Source: Defluviitaleaceae bacterium | GTDB taxonomy: Bacteria > Bacillota > Clostridia > Lachnospirales > WQUN01 | Length of the DNA: 64,000 bases | Direction: 5' to 3' | Assembly: GCA_009787785.1 (NCBI GenBank) | Contig: WQSR01000001.1 | Coordinates: forward strand, 12-64,011 | Shown: positions 1-9,021 of the stretch, in pieces | How the letters are laid out: every line of letters begins with the position of its first letter | Numbering within the stretch: the stretch's first letter is position 1 | Translations under genes and position numbers: made by a program | The notes under the pieces: generated by a model | What the model was told of the DNA's origin: nothing | Seen by the model: the letters and a program-made list of their open reading frames with translations, nothing else | Database searches by the model: none

Positions 1-72
1 GTGACCTCCTTTTGCTTGCGGTAATTCCTGTAATTTATAGGTAAATCCACGTTCTTGCAAACTTGAGGTCAC
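1..72. repeat. Inverted repeat at the window edge
   Basis: GTGACCTC at 1-8 is the exact reverse complement of GAGGTCAC at 65-72, and the next few bases inward (cttttgc against the complement of gcaaactt) nearly pair too. This could fold into a long-loop hairpin, or be the visible half of a larger element beyond the window. It lies just before the broken papain-fold gene. No function is assigned. Confidence 0.25.
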
Positions 73-85
73 TACATATTATCTT

Positions 86-1057
86 ATGTATCACCGCCAT
101 GGTACGTGCGAAAAATTTATTTTCGACGAGCCGGAGGTTCAAAAGATGGGCAAAAACATCATTGAAAATTACGGCACAACATTAAACCTTGGTGATGCGG
201 AAAACTACTTGTTTTGCGGTGCGTTAGCCAAAACAATGCAGAGAATAGGGCGACAAGATTTTGACTATTGGTTTTTCAGTGGCGTAACGGGTGACATATT
301 CACGCAAGTATTTAGCCGCAATTTCAATAAGTATTATGACTGCTTGTCGAGTGCAATATTTGGCAAAACTCATCTCGACAACATATTCAATGCAATCGGA
401 TATAACTATGAACTTGTGAGTACCACAGAATTTTATCAAGCAACTGAAAAATATATTGCGAAAATCAAAAAATGGATTGATAAGGATGTTCCTGTCATCG
501 TAAAAGATACTGCGGATAGCTGGTATTCACTTGCCGTAGGGTATGATGGCGATGCTATTTTGAAATTTGATATGTTGGGCGATGAGTTGCAAATATACAA
601 CTTTGACCTTAGTGATAACTCAAATTATGCTTTGGTTTTTGTTGGTGATATAGCGCATGAAATGAATATGGCAGAGGTATATAAGGGTGCTGTTTTATCT
701 GTGCCTGCGTTATTAAGTAAAACTTCCACTAATGAAGCTTCATTCGGAAAACAGGCGTTCATCGACTGGGCAGACAGTTTGCTTGTGGGAAGAAGTGAAT
801 TTGCAAGCGATTATTTCGATTGGACAGGCACAAACGCACACATGAATATCGTTTTAGACCGTGCGCTTGTGCTGAACCCTAACTTGAAGTCGATTGTTGA
901 TAAATTGATGGAGCTTTCAAAATTAAACGCCAAACTATTTCTGTTTAGTAGCGAAGCACAATAAGCACTTGCCGAAAATAACAAGGCAAAACTTGAAAAC
1001 ATAAGCACAAAGATACGAGAAATTGCGGCTTGTTGCGATGAAGTTATCAGATTATGA
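86..1057 (+). pseudogene. BtrH-like papain-fold protein, interrupted by an in-frame stop
   Basis: The open frame reads 292 aa to a TAA at 962-964. The same frame then continues for 30 more sense codons (ALAENNKAKLEN... to CCDEVIRL) before TGA at 1055-1057. That tail is charged and helical and reads like a natural C-terminus, so the TAA looks like a nonsense change. Upstream the frame is open back to base 41 with no ATG and no ribosome binding site, so the 5' end is probably also lost or altered. The protein has an FCGAL segment (about residues 44-48) in the position of the nucleophilic cysteine of BtrH-N/C39-like papain-fold proteins, then a beta-rich VPVIVKDTADSWYSLAVGYD block typical of that fold. 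The family assignment is from pattern memory only. It could instead be a shorter functional protein. Confidence 0.45.
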
Positions 1058-1204
1058 TATTCTACGCAGTATAAGCATTGGTGGCGTTATTCCAACCCTT
1101 CACATTATATGTCGAATTATACATTATTTTGATAAGTGATGACGTTTTGATAATAAAAATCGCGTGTTATGTCGATGATGCGCCAAACGCAGAAAATTTA
1201 TACA

Positions 1205-1227
1205 ATACGCAACGGTACGTTGCGTAT
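1205..1227. promoter_or_regulatory. Perfect 10-bp inverted repeat, candidate operator or weak terminator
   Basis: ATACGCAACG (1205-1214) and CGTTGCGTAT (1218-1227) are perfect complements around a 3-base centre and are followed by TTTT. The symmetry and position, about 85 bases before the regulator start, fit a dimeric repressor site. The trailing T run also allows a weak transcription stop for the upstream gene. The 1058-1312 stretch otherwise shows no gene. Confidence 0.4.
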
Positions 1228-1312
1228 TTTCCAACGCATATCGCTAGATTGCAACGGTTATGTGCGTTATTATGTGCCTATGAAATTATTTTATAGAAAG
1301 GTGGCACATAGC

Positions 1313-1909
1313 ATGACATTGGGAGAAAAAATCCTATTGCTACGCAAACAAAATAGTATGACGCAAGAGCAGTTAGCGGAACGCCTTGCCATAACACGGC
1401 AAACTGTTTCAAAATGGGAGTTGGGGGAGAGCGAGCCAGATATAACTTACCTAATACAACTAAGTGAAATTTTTCAAGTAACCACAGACCATCTGTTAAA
1501 AGATGCTCCCAATACGTCACCAACATCAGATTTTCCAAGTGAAAAAGAACCCATGCTACAAAGAAAAGCTAAGATGTGGATAGGTGGTATTTTCACAATA
1601 GTTGGCGTGTTCGGTGTGCTTACGTTTTGGGTGCTTTCGATTGTGCGTCCGGCAGAATATGGTACAGGAACTATTGGTGGAGAGTCTATAATATATACAG
1701 GATTACAAGGCTTTCTCAGAACTTGGAATGCAACAGGGTTGTTTTGGTTTGTCGTAGCCATCGGAGCTATTGGGGTTATACTTCTCTTTTTCCCGAACTT
1801 TGGAAAAGGCTCGGCGGTAGATGCCGCAGAAAAAGAGTTAGCAAGAGTTAAAGATGAAAAACAGAGAGTTGAGCAGTTCTTAAAAGATTTAGAACAGAAT
1901 ACAAAATAA
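1313..1909 (+). CDS. XRE-family membrane-anchored transcriptional regulator
   Basis: This 198-aa protein has an N-terminal XRE/Cro helix-turn-helix (about residues 5-60; recognition helix ITRQTVSKWELGESEPD). A short linker leads to two hydrophobic segments (about residues 90-115 and 145-170) and a charged coiled-coil-like tail. An upstream frame extends to 1169, but the ATG at 1313 follows GAAAGGTGG at a proper distance and begins the helix-turn-helix directly, so it is preferred. XRE regulators with membrane tails are common in Bacillota and often sense envelope or metabolite signals. The sequence does not show the ligand. The perfect palindrome at 1205-1227 is a plausible autoregulatory site. 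It stands alone, with the transporter beginning 86 bases downstream. Confidence 0.85.
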   Translation: MTLGEKILLLRKQNSMTQEQLAERLAITRQTVSKWELGESEPDITYLIQLSEIFQVTTDHLLKDAPNTSPTSDFPSEKEPMLQRKAKMWIGGIFTIVGVFGVLTFWVLSIVRPAEYGTGTIGGESIIYTGLQGFLRTWNATGLFWFVVAIGAIGVILLFFPNFGKGSAVDAAEKELARVKDEKQRVEQFLKDLEQNTK

Positions 1910-1994
1910 GTATTATTGGTAACTGATTATCCACATAGAATAAGTATCATATATTAATTCAACTATATTTTCGAACAACAAAAGGGTCTAAATT

Positions 1995-2888
1995 ATGGAG
2001 CTATGGCTATTGTATGCCATTGGGGCGGCTGTATTTGCGGCATTGACGACGATATTGGCAAAAGTGGGAATCAGGAATGTTGATTCCCATTTGGCCACAG
2101 CCATACGTACTGTGGTTGTGCTGGCTTTCGCATGGCTTATGGTATTTGTTGTGGGTTCCCAAGGCGGTATCGGCTACATACAAGGCAGCACCTGGGTGTT
2201 CCTTATTTTGTCGGGGCTTGCCACAGGGGGTTCTTGGCTGTGCTTCTTCCGTGCCCTTCAACTGGGAAACGTGAATAAGGTTGTACCCATAGACAAAAGC
2301 AGTACCATTTTGACCATGGTTTTGGCGTTTATATTTTTGAGTGAGCCGGTGGGCTGGGTGACGGCACTGGGCATGGTGCTTATGGGAATAGGCACCTGGC
2401 TGATGCTGGAGCTTAAACTACGCTCCGGCAAAAAAGCAGACACGGGCGCGGAAAGCAAGCCCGGCAAAGGCTGGCTTTTCTTTTCGGTTTTGGCGGCGGT
2501 ATTTGCGAGCCTTGTAGCCATTTTCGGCAGAATGGGTGTAGCGGATATGGACGCCAACCTCTGGACGGCCATCCGTACCATGGTGGTTGTGCCATTAAGC
2601 TGGATTTTGGTTTTTATGGTTGGCAGTCAGAAGAAAATAAAAAGAATAAACCGCAAAAGCTGGCTGTTTCTAGTCTTATCTGGTGTAGCGACCGGCGCGA
2701 GCTGGTTATTTTTTTACCACGCGCTACAAATAGGAAATGCCAGCCATGTCGTACCCATTGATAAGCTGAGCATTGTGCTGACCATGGGTTTTGCCCGTTT
2801 GTTCCTGGGCGAACGCTTCACCAAACAGAGCATTGCGGGGCTTGGGCTTTTGACCATGGGGACGCTGATGTCTATTTTACCCGGGTAA
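1995..2888 (+). CDS. EamA/DMT-family transporter
   Basis: This 297-aa integral membrane protein has two tandem EamA repeats. The halves are clearly homologous to each other: RTVVVLAFAWLMVFVVGSQ in the first is matched by RTMVVVPLSWILVFMVGSQ in the second, and GLATGGSWLCFFRALQLGN by GVATGASWLFFYHALQIGN. About ten membrane segments are expected, which is normal for drug/metabolite transporters of 290-300 aa. The central loop (about residues 135-155, charged) joins the halves. AAAGGG lies before the ATG. The 3' end overlaps the convergent helicase gene by 17 bases, so no terminator fits between them. The substrate cannot be read from the sequence. Confidence 0.85.
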   Translation: MELWLLYAIGAAVFAALTTILAKVGIRNVDSHLATAIRTVVVLAFAWLMVFVVGSQGGIGYIQGSTWVFLILSGLATGGSWLCFFRALQLGNVNKVVPIDKSSTILTMVLAFIFLSEPVGWVTALGMVLMGIGTWLMLELKLRSGKKADTGAESKPGKGWLFFSVLAAVFASLVAIFGRMGVADMDANLWTAIRTMVVVPLSWILVFMVGSQKKIKRINRKSWLFLVLSGVATGASWLFFYHALQIGNASHVVPIDKLSIVLTMGFARLFLGERFTKQSIAGLGLLTMGTLMSILPG

Positions 2889-5007
2889 TCTCAAACAGCT
2901 TGGCCAGCCGTTTCCTGTGGCCGATGTTGGGGAAATCAATGGTCAGCTCGTGGTCCGCGCCATTGGCGGCGACGGCGACGACGATGCCCGCGCCCAGACG
3001 GGGGTCGCGCACCTTGTCGCCGGGCTGAAAGGGAGCGGGCGCAAGCTGGCGCGCGGAAGAAGGGCGAAAGGCTTTGGGCCGGCCGTGGGCGTTGACGCCT
3101 TCGAGGTAGCCTTGGGGCACTTCCTTCAGGAAGCGGCTGGGGGCGCATAGCATCCGCTGGCCGTTCCGGGTGCGCATGGTGGCGTGGCTAAGGTAGAGCC
3201 GCTGGCGTGCGCGGGTGAAGCCCACGTAGCAAAGGCGGCGTTCCTCCTCGATTTCGGTGGAAGATTCGCTCAGCACACTGCGGGCGGAGGGGAAGGTGTA
3301 TTCCTCCATCCCCACCATAAAGACCCGGTTAAATTCCAGCCCCTTCGCGCTGTGCAAGGTCATGAGGGATACGGCCTGGGCAGTTTCCTCGTAGTTGTCG
3401 ATGTCGGCCACCAGGCCGATTTCATTGAGGAAATGGGTGAGGGAGGTATCTTGGGCGGCGGCTTCAAATTCCCTGGCCTTGGTGAGTAGCTCGTGGACGT
3501 TGTCCATGCGGGTTTGGGCCTCGGGGGTGCCGTCGTTGAGGGATGCGAGATATTGGGTGTCGGCCAGGATTTGCTGAAGCAATTCGAAGGGGGAGGCCGT
3601 GTCCGCCAGCTGGCTCCATTCGGTAAGTAAAAGGGAAAATTCCGCGAGTTTTTCGCGGGTTTTTTTTGTGATGCCGGGGATGTCCAGCGGGAGAGCCGAT
3701 GCCAGGGAAATACCCTGCCCAGCGGCAAAATTGGCCACCCGGGCAAGGGTAGTGTCGCCAATGCCCCGGCGGGGGACGTTGATAATGCGGCGCAAAGCCA
3801 AGTCGTCGGCGGGATTGTCAATGGCTTTGAGATAAGCCAAAATGTCCTTGACCTCCATCCGCTCATAGAAGCGCACCCCGCCGAAGAGCCGGTAGGGTAT
3901 GCCCGCCAAAATGAGCTGTTCTTCCACGGCGCGGGATTGGGCGTTGCCCCGGTACAGCACGGCGAAATCCTTGTATTGCGCGCCCCGGTTGTGGGCGTAG
4001 CGGACGGCCTGTGCCACGAAAAGCCCCTCGTCCCGCTCGTCCCGGGCGTAGTAGACCCGCAGGGGCACGCCCTGGGCATTGTCCGTCCACAGGGACTTGG
4101 GTGCACGGTTGGTATTGCCGGAGATAATCAGGTTGGCCGCGTCCAGAATCGTCTGGGTGGAGCGGTAATTCTGCTCCAGGGTAATGGTCTTCGCGCCGGG
4201 ATAGTCGGCGGTGAAGCGCAGGATATTTTCAATGTCCGCGCCGCGCCAGCCGTAGATGCTCTGGTCGTCGTCCCCCACCACGCACAGGTTTTTATAGTGC
4301 CCGGCCAGCAACTTGACCAACGCGTACTGGGCGTGGTTGGTGTCCTGGTATTCGTCCACCAGCACGTAACGGAAGCGGTGCTGATAGCGGGTGCGGACGC
4401 CTTCGTTTTCGGTGAGGAGCTTGACGGTGAGCATAATGATATCGTCGAAGTCCAGGGCGTTGTTTTCAAACAATTTGCGCTGATAGCGGGTATAGATATT
4501 GGCTACATTGCCCAGCCGGAAATCCGCCCCGGCGAAAGCCTCGTATTCCTCCGGGCCAATGAGCTGGTTCTTTTGCGCGGAAATCGTATGGGCGATACCG
4601 GCGGCGGGGTAATGCTTGTCGTCCAGATTTTCTTCTTTGATACACAGCTTGAGCAGACGCTCGCTGTCCTGGGCGTCGTAAATGGAGAAGCCCGATTGGT
4701 AGCCCAGCGTGGGGATGTCGCGCCGCAGTATCCGCGTGCAGGCCGCGTGAAAGGTACTGACCCACACCTGGTCGCCCAAGGGTGTAATGCTTGAAATCCG
4801 CTCCCGCATTTCCTTTGCGGCCTTGTTCGTGAAGGTGATGGCAATGATATGATAGGGGTCCACCCCCTCCCGGATAAGCCGCGCCACCCGATAAGTCAGC
4901 ACCCGGGTCTTCCCCGAGCCCGCCCCGGCAAAGACCAAAAGAGGGCCGTCCCCGTGGAGAACGGCCTCTTGCTGGCGCGGGTTCAGCTTTGCTATGTAAT
5001 CCGTCAT
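2872..5007 (-). CDS. pcrA: ATP-dependent DNA helicase PcrA/UvrD
   Basis: This 711-aa superfamily 1A 3'-5' helicase acts in nucleotide excision repair and replication restart. The Q motif LNPRQQEAV is at residues 8-16, Walker A GAGSGKT at 28-34, and the DEYQDTN helicase motif II and VGDDDQSIYGWRGA motif III follow. The conserved TLHSAKGLEF and ERRLCYVGFTRA motifs are near residues 550-600. The last ~55 residues form the basic, Tudor-like tail (PGDKVRDPRLGAGIV onward) that in PcrA contacts RNA polymerase. Its length is slightly below the usual 720-740. The start overlaps the PHP gene by four bases (ATGA), so the two are translationally coupled. UvrA is encoded elsewhere in the window, but not linked. 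Confidence 0.95.
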   Translation of the reverse strand: MTDYIAKLNPRQQEAVLHGDGPLLVFAGAGSGKTRVLTYRVARLIREGVDPYHIIAITFTNKAAKEMRERISSITPLGDQVWVSTFHAACTRILRRDIPTLGYQSGFSIYDAQDSERLLKLCIKEENLDDKHYPAAGIAHTISAQKNQLIGPEEYEAFAGADFRLGNVANIYTRYQRKLFENNALDFDDIIMLTVKLLTENEGVRTRYQHRFRYVLVDEYQDTNHAQYALVKLLAGHYKNLCVVGDDDQSIYGWRGADIENILRFTADYPGAKTITLEQNYRSTQTILDAANLIISGNTNRAPKSLWTDNAQGVPLRVYYARDERDEGLFVAQAVRYAHNRGAQYKDFAVLYRGNAQSRAVEEQLILAGIPYRLFGGVRFYERMEVKDILAYLKAIDNPADDLALRRIINVPRRGIGDTTLARVANFAAGQGISLASALPLDIPGITKKTREKLAEFSLLLTEWSQLADTASPFELLQQILADTQYLASLNDGTPEAQTRMDNVHELLTKAREFEAAAQDTSLTHFLNEIGLVADIDNYEETAQAVSLMTLHSAKGLEFNRVFMVGMEEYTFPSARSVLSESSTEIEEERRLCYVGFTRARQRLYLSHATMRTRNGQRMLCAPSRFLKEVPQGYLEGVNAHGRPKAFRPSSARQLAPAPFQPGDKVRDPRLGAGIVVAVAANGADHELTIDFPNIGHRKRLAKLFEITRVK

Positions 5008-5729
5008 TGCCCGCTCCTTTTCCTGGCGACGGCGGCGAAGAAAAGCTCCGGGTCCGTGTTCAGCACCAAGGAGGGGGGAATGCCCGATTCAAGTATTAAC
5101 GCCTTGGCGTCACGCAACTCGCCCACCAGCGTATGATAATGGGCATCCGAGGACGCCAGCACGGGAACCTGATATTCCTTGCACAAGGCCAGTAGCTTGC
5201 GCTGGGGGCCTTCGCCGCTGTAGCGCAGGGAAATGGGGTTGAGGGTCTGGTTGTTGATTTCCACAATAGTATTCGTGCGGGCGGCGGCTTGTACCACGGC
5301 CTCATAGTCGATGTCGAACCAGGAATCCCCCGGGTGCCCCAAAATACTGACCCAGGGGTTTTCCATGGTTTTTATCATGGCGCGGGTATGGTCGGCTTTG
5401 TTCGTGGGCGCAATCACGCCCCGGTGCATGGCGGCGATGATAAAATCCATCCGCTCCATAATTTCCTCAGACAAATCCACCGCCCCCGCTATATCGCAGA
5501 TATTCACCTCCGCGCCCTTGAGCACCCGCACCCCGTGCATCATTTCCGGCACAATGCGCATGTTGCCGAAGTGGTAAAAATGCGGCGCGCCCGGCATGGC
5601 GGGCCCATGGTCGGCCATGCCGATATGGGTCAGGCCCAAGGAAGCCGCATGGGCGGCGTTTTCCGTGGCGGTGGAGTAGGCATGGCCGCTGGAAATGGTA
5701 TGGCAGTGAACATCCAAGACAAAACGCAT
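5004..5729 (-). CDS. PHP-domain metal-dependent hydrolase (YcdX-like)
   Basis: This 241-aa protein of the polymerase and histidinol phosphatase (PHP) superfamily has the N-terminal metal-binding motif DVHCHT (H8, H10), then GMADHGP, an internal MHRGVIAP segment, GHPGD, and SSDAHYH near the C-terminus. Together these provide the trinuclear metal site of the YcdX group. Members are phosphatases or phosphoesterases, and the substrate of this one is not evident. The stop overlaps the pcrA start, suggesting co-transcription. The gene lies 83 bases downstream of dacF on the same strand. Confidence 0.85.
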   Translation of the reverse strand: MRFVLDVHCHTISSGHAYSTATENAAHAASLGLTHIGMADHGPAMPGAPHFYHFGNMRIVPEMMHGVRVLKGAEVNICDIAGAVDLSEEIMERMDFIIAAMHRGVIAPTNKADHTRAMIKTMENPWVSILGHPGDSWFDIDYEAVVQAAARTNTIVEINNQTLNPISLRYSGEGPQRKLLALCKEYQVPVLASSDAHYHTLVGELRDAKALILESGIPPSLVLNTDPELFFAAVARKRSGQ

Positions 5730-5812
5730 AAAGGCTCATTCCTTATATTCAATTATTGCGGAGCACTGCGGGGGAGTATACCATATTCACAAAGCCAATT
5801 AAAATGGTTCGG

Positions 5813-6973
5813 CTACGCCTCCGTAAACAGCCACCGCCGGAACAGACGCCCCATCATATCCCCCGGTGAAGCCTTGCCGATTTCCTCGGCCACAATCAGC
5901 TCACTGCGGCCTACTTCCTCTCCCTCGTGGGTATAAATCACGATGCCGGCTTTTTGCCCGGATTGAATAGGCGCGTCCAAAGATTCTTCGATGCGAATAT
6001 CGCTATCCACCACGATGTGTTTCCCCTTGGGCGCAAGAACATTTGTTTGCTCTTTGATTACCACAGGAGCGGACTCTACCTTTCCTTTGTAAATCGGTAT
6101 CTCGCCCATGGCCGTGCCCGATTCCTCCTTGGCGATGAGGGCATAGTTGGCATAGCCGTAGTCCAGCAATTTCACCGCGTTATCGAAGCGGATGGTGGGG
6201 TCCGGCGCGGCCAGCACCACGGCGATGAGTTGCATCCCCTCTTTCTCGGCGGTGGCGGAGATGCAATACTTGGCCAGCCCCGTGGAGCCGGTCTTCAATC
6301 CCGTAATGCCGCCATACCGGCGCAAAAGTTTGTTCGTATTCGTCAGGCCAAATTCCTCTTCCCCCCGTGCCGTCTTGTGGGTAATGGAATCCAGCCGGGT
6401 GGTGGCGTATTCAATGACCTCCGGGTATTTGAGAATCAGCTCCCGTGACATGAGGGCGATGTCATAGGCCGTGGTGAGGTGCCCTTCCGCGTCCAAGCCG
6501 CTGGGGTTTACGAAATGGGTGTTCTCCATGCCCAGCTCAGCCGCCTTTTTGTTCATCTGCGTCACGAACGCTTCTTCGCTCCCGGCAATAAATTCCGCCA
6601 TGGCCACGGCGGCATCGTTGGCGGAAGCGATAACCACGGCCTTGGTCAAATCCCGTACGCTCTGCTTTTCCTCCGCTTCAAGGTAAACCTGAGAGCCCCC
6701 CATAGAAGCCGCGTGGGCACTTACGGTTACAATATCGTCCCATTTGACCCGTTCCTGCTCCAGGGCTTCATAGATGAGCAGCATGGTCATCACCTTCGTG
6801 ACGCTGGCGGGCGCGAGCTTCTCATGCATATTGTCCTCTTGCAATACCCGTCCCGTTTCCGCTTCCATCAGCACGCTGGCCTTCGCGTCCACCGTCATGG
6901 CGCGCACCGGGGTATACATCGCCAGTAGCAATACCCCTAGAATCAATGCCGTCCGGCACACTATTCGTTCCAT
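5813..6973 (-). CDS. dacF: Serine-type D-Ala-D-Ala carboxypeptidase (penicillin-binding protein, DacF-like)
   Basis: This 386-aa protein trims the terminal D-alanine from peptidoglycan stem peptides outside the membrane. A hydrophobic signal segment (residues 8-25, likely cleaved after VRA) is followed by the three catalytic motifs of the low-molecular-weight PBP fold: SVTK (S57-K60), SAN (about residues 116-118) and KTGSTG (about residue 223). A C-terminal beta-rich PBP5-associated domain and an amphipathic end, expected for membrane attachment, complete it. GGAGGA lies before the ATG. DacF is sporulation-linked in Bacillus, but similar enzymes also act in vegetative cells, so the symbol is tentative. 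Confidence 0.9.
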   Translation of the reverse strand: MERIVCRTALILGVLLLAMYTPVRAMTVDAKASVLMEAETGRVLQEDNMHEKLAPASVTKVMTMLLIYEALEQERVKWDDIVTVSAHAASMGGSQVYLEAEEKQSVRDLTKAVVIASANDAAVAMAEFIAGSEEAFVTQMNKKAAELGMENTHFVNPSGLDAEGHLTTAYDIALMSRELILKYPEVIEYATTRLDSITHKTARGEEEFGLTNTNKLLRRYGGITGLKTGSTGLAKYCISATAEKEGMQLIAVVLAAPDPTIRFDNAVKLLDYGYANYALIAKEESGTAMGEIPIYKGKVESAPVVIKEQTNVLAPKGKHIVVDSDIRIEESLDAPIQSGQKAGIVIYTHEGEEVGRSELIVAEEIGKASPGDMMGRLFRRWLFTEA

Positions 6974-7046
6974 AAAAAAAGTCCTCCCATGTTCATTTTC
7001 ACTTAGGGTGGACTATTTTTATTTTATTATGCAGGTTGTGGGAATA

Positions 7047-8225
7047 TTACTTCTTATCCGTGGGCCGCTTCCGCTGTAAGAATATGGGTATCTCGAAGGG
7101 GGATTCCGTATCCCTATCTTTGTTCGCATCCCGCACCGAACGTAATTCCTCCCGTTCGGGTTTCTTTTCGGCTTCGCCTTCAGCGGCGGCGGTGTCAGCG
7201 GCTTCAGCACCTTCGGCTTTGGGTTCAACGACCTTGGGCATCTTAAACGGAAGCCGCCCGCTACCCGCGGTTTCGATTAAGCCCGTCGCCACCACCGTTA
7301 CCATGACTTCGTCCTTAAATTCATCGTTGATGGTCGCGCCCACAAAGATTTCCGCCTCCGGGTCCATGGCGGCCCGTATATGATTGGACGCCAGGCTGAT
7401 ATCCTTCAGCGTCATGCTGGAATCTCCGGTAAAGCTGACCAAAATCGCCTTCGCCCCATGAATCGAGGTTTCCAGCAAGGGGGAATTGATGGCGTCGTTG
7501 GCGGCCTTGGTAATTTTATCCTTCCCCGAAGCGCGGCCCACGCCCATGTGGGCGATATGCCCCTTGCCCTGCATCACGGTTTTCACATCGGCAAAGTCCA
7601 GGTTTATCAGACCGTCTTCAAGGATTAAATCACTGATGCCCTTCACGCCCTGGCGCAACACTTCGTCGGCCTTGCGGAAGGAATCAATAATGGAGGTATC
7701 GTCGTCAATAATCTCAAGCAAACGTTCGTTCGGGATTACCACCAAAGTATCCACGCATTTACGCAATTCCTCAATGCCGGAAGTTGCGTTGCGCATACGG
7801 GGCACCCCCTCGAAGGAGAAGGGCTTCGTCACCACGCCCACGGTCAAAATACCCAAATCACGTGCAATAGCCGCGATAACCGGAGCCGCGCCCGTGCCGG
7901 TGCCGCCGCCCATACCCGCGGTGATAAAGAGCAAATCCGTGCCTTCGATGGCGGTGTTTATCATGTCCCGGGTTTCTTCTGCGGCGCGCCGCCCCATTTC
8001 CGGCTTGCCGCCCGCGCCCAGTCCCCGGGTCAGTTTTTCTCCCAGCTGGATGCGAACCGCCGCTTTGGAACGGGCCAAGGCCATGTTATCGGTATTGGCT
8101 GAAATAAATTCTATGTTCGCTACCTTGTCCTCGACCATGCGGTCCACAGCATTGTTGCCGCCGCCGCCTACGCCGATTACTTTTACTTTTGCTTTTATGT
8201 CGTGAGTTATATCAATATCAATCAT
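7047..8225 (-). CDS. ftsZ: Cell division GTPase FtsZ
   Basis: This 392-aa tubulin homologue forms the cytokinetic ring. It has the N-terminal [13 protein letters not shown] loop, the GTP-binding signature [12 protein letters not shown], the T7-loop region NLDFADV, a variable acidic/basic linker and a short C-terminal tail with [12 protein letters not shown]. That tail is more basic than the typical conserved tail that binds FtsA. An upstream in-frame ATG exists (8273), but the ATG at 8225 follows GGGGGA by five bases and gives the usual FtsZ N-terminus, so it is chosen. FtsQ lies just upstream on the same strand with 82 bases between. No ftsA is present in this neighbourhood, as is common in Clostridia. 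Confidence 0.96.
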   Translation of the reverse strand: MIDIDITHDIKAKVKVIGVGGGGNNAVDRMVEDKVANIEFISANTDNMALARSKAAVRIQLGEKLTRGLGAGGKPEMGRRAAEETRDMINTAIEGTDLLFITAGMGGGTGTGAAPVIAAIARDLGILTVGVVTKPFSFEGVPRMRNATSGIEELRKCVDTLVVIPNERLLEIIDDDTSIIDSFRKADEVLRQGVKGISDLILEDGLINLDFADVKTVMQGKGHIAHMGVGRASGKDKITKAANDAINSPLLETSIHGAKAILVSFTGDSSMTLKDISLASNHIRAAMDPEAEIFVGATINDEFKDEVMVTVVATGLIETAGSGRLPFKMPKVVEPKAEGAEAADTAAAEGEAEKKPEREELRSVRDANKDRDTESPFEIPIFLQRKRPTDKK

Positions 8226-8307
8226 TTTATCCCCCATAGGCGCAAAATTATAATGTTTGTCCACCGCGCACAATTTATTAACATAATTTTAACAATAAAT
8301 CAAGTCT

Positions 8308-9021
8308 TCAGGTTAAAATCGTTAAAAAATATTGCGACGCAATCTCCCTTAAATCAACAAATCCGCGATAAGACGCCACATCCGGCAAGCTATTTAGGAT
8401 TTCTGCCATGGTGCGCACTTTTTCTTCCGCGTCCCGGGCATCGCCCACATTAAACTCTACCTGATTGAACAGTATCCGTGTATTATGAACGTCTGTTACG
8501 TCAATGTGTGTAACCAGCGTCGAAAGTCCATACTGTTGCAACGCCTGGGCGTACTGCGTCACAATGCCGAAGGCCGCGCGGTTGGGCACATCCAGCCGCT
8601 CACCCAATTGGAAGGAAGAAAACTGCAAGCCCGTGACCATGGGCAAGGGCTCGGTAAAAAATGTTCGAACCTCCAACACACGCCCGGTTTCGTCTATAAA
8701 GAGGAAGCTACCGGGCGTATGTTCGATGTAAGCCACCAGCCGCCGCTCGCGCACGGTCACGTTCAACCGTCCGGGCAACACCCGTTCGAAGGAAACGCTG
8801 TCGATATACAAGTTTTCCATAACGCGGCGGCGGGCGGCCGATGTGTTGATGATTAAGATATTGTCACCCAGAACCACATCCAGGCTGTCTTCGATTTCTG
8901 CCCGGCTTACGGTTCCGTTCCCGGTGATTACGATTTCGCGCAGGGCGAAATACGGCGAAAACAAGAACAGCACCAACCCGAGGGCTACAGCACAAAAGGC
9001 AAGGGCTACCTTGAATTTCAC
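8308..9021 (-). CDS. ftsQ: Cell division protein FtsQ/DivIB
   Basis: This 237-aa bitopic membrane protein has a very short cytoplasmic end and one membrane span (about residues 4-24). An extracellular POTRA domain follows (starting FALREIVITGNGTVSRAEI), then a beta domain with the VRERRLVAYIE and FLFIDETGRVLE blocks that are diagnostic of FtsQ/DivIB. The family bridges early and late divisome proteins and interacts with FtsL and FtsB/DivIC. Its length is at the short end for DivIB. The ATG overlaps the end of the NYN gene by four bases, implying coupling. FtsZ is the next gene downstream. Confidence 0.88.
   Translation of the reverse strand: MKFKVALAFCAVALGLVLFLFSPYFALREIVITGNGTVSRAEIEDSLDVVLGDNILIINTSAARRRVMENLYIDSVSFERVLPGRLNVTVRERRLVAYIEHTPGSFLFIDETGRVLEVRTFFTEPLPMVTGLQFSSFQLGERLDVPNRAAFGIVTQYAQALQQYGLSTLVTHIDVTDVHNTRILFNQVEFNVGDARDAEEKVRTMAEILNSLPDVASYRGFVDLREIASQYFLTILT

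Noticed and set aside
3937-4794. A 285-codon open frame opposite pcrA
   Set aside because: It is a shadow of the helicase gene with no ribosome binding site or family signature.
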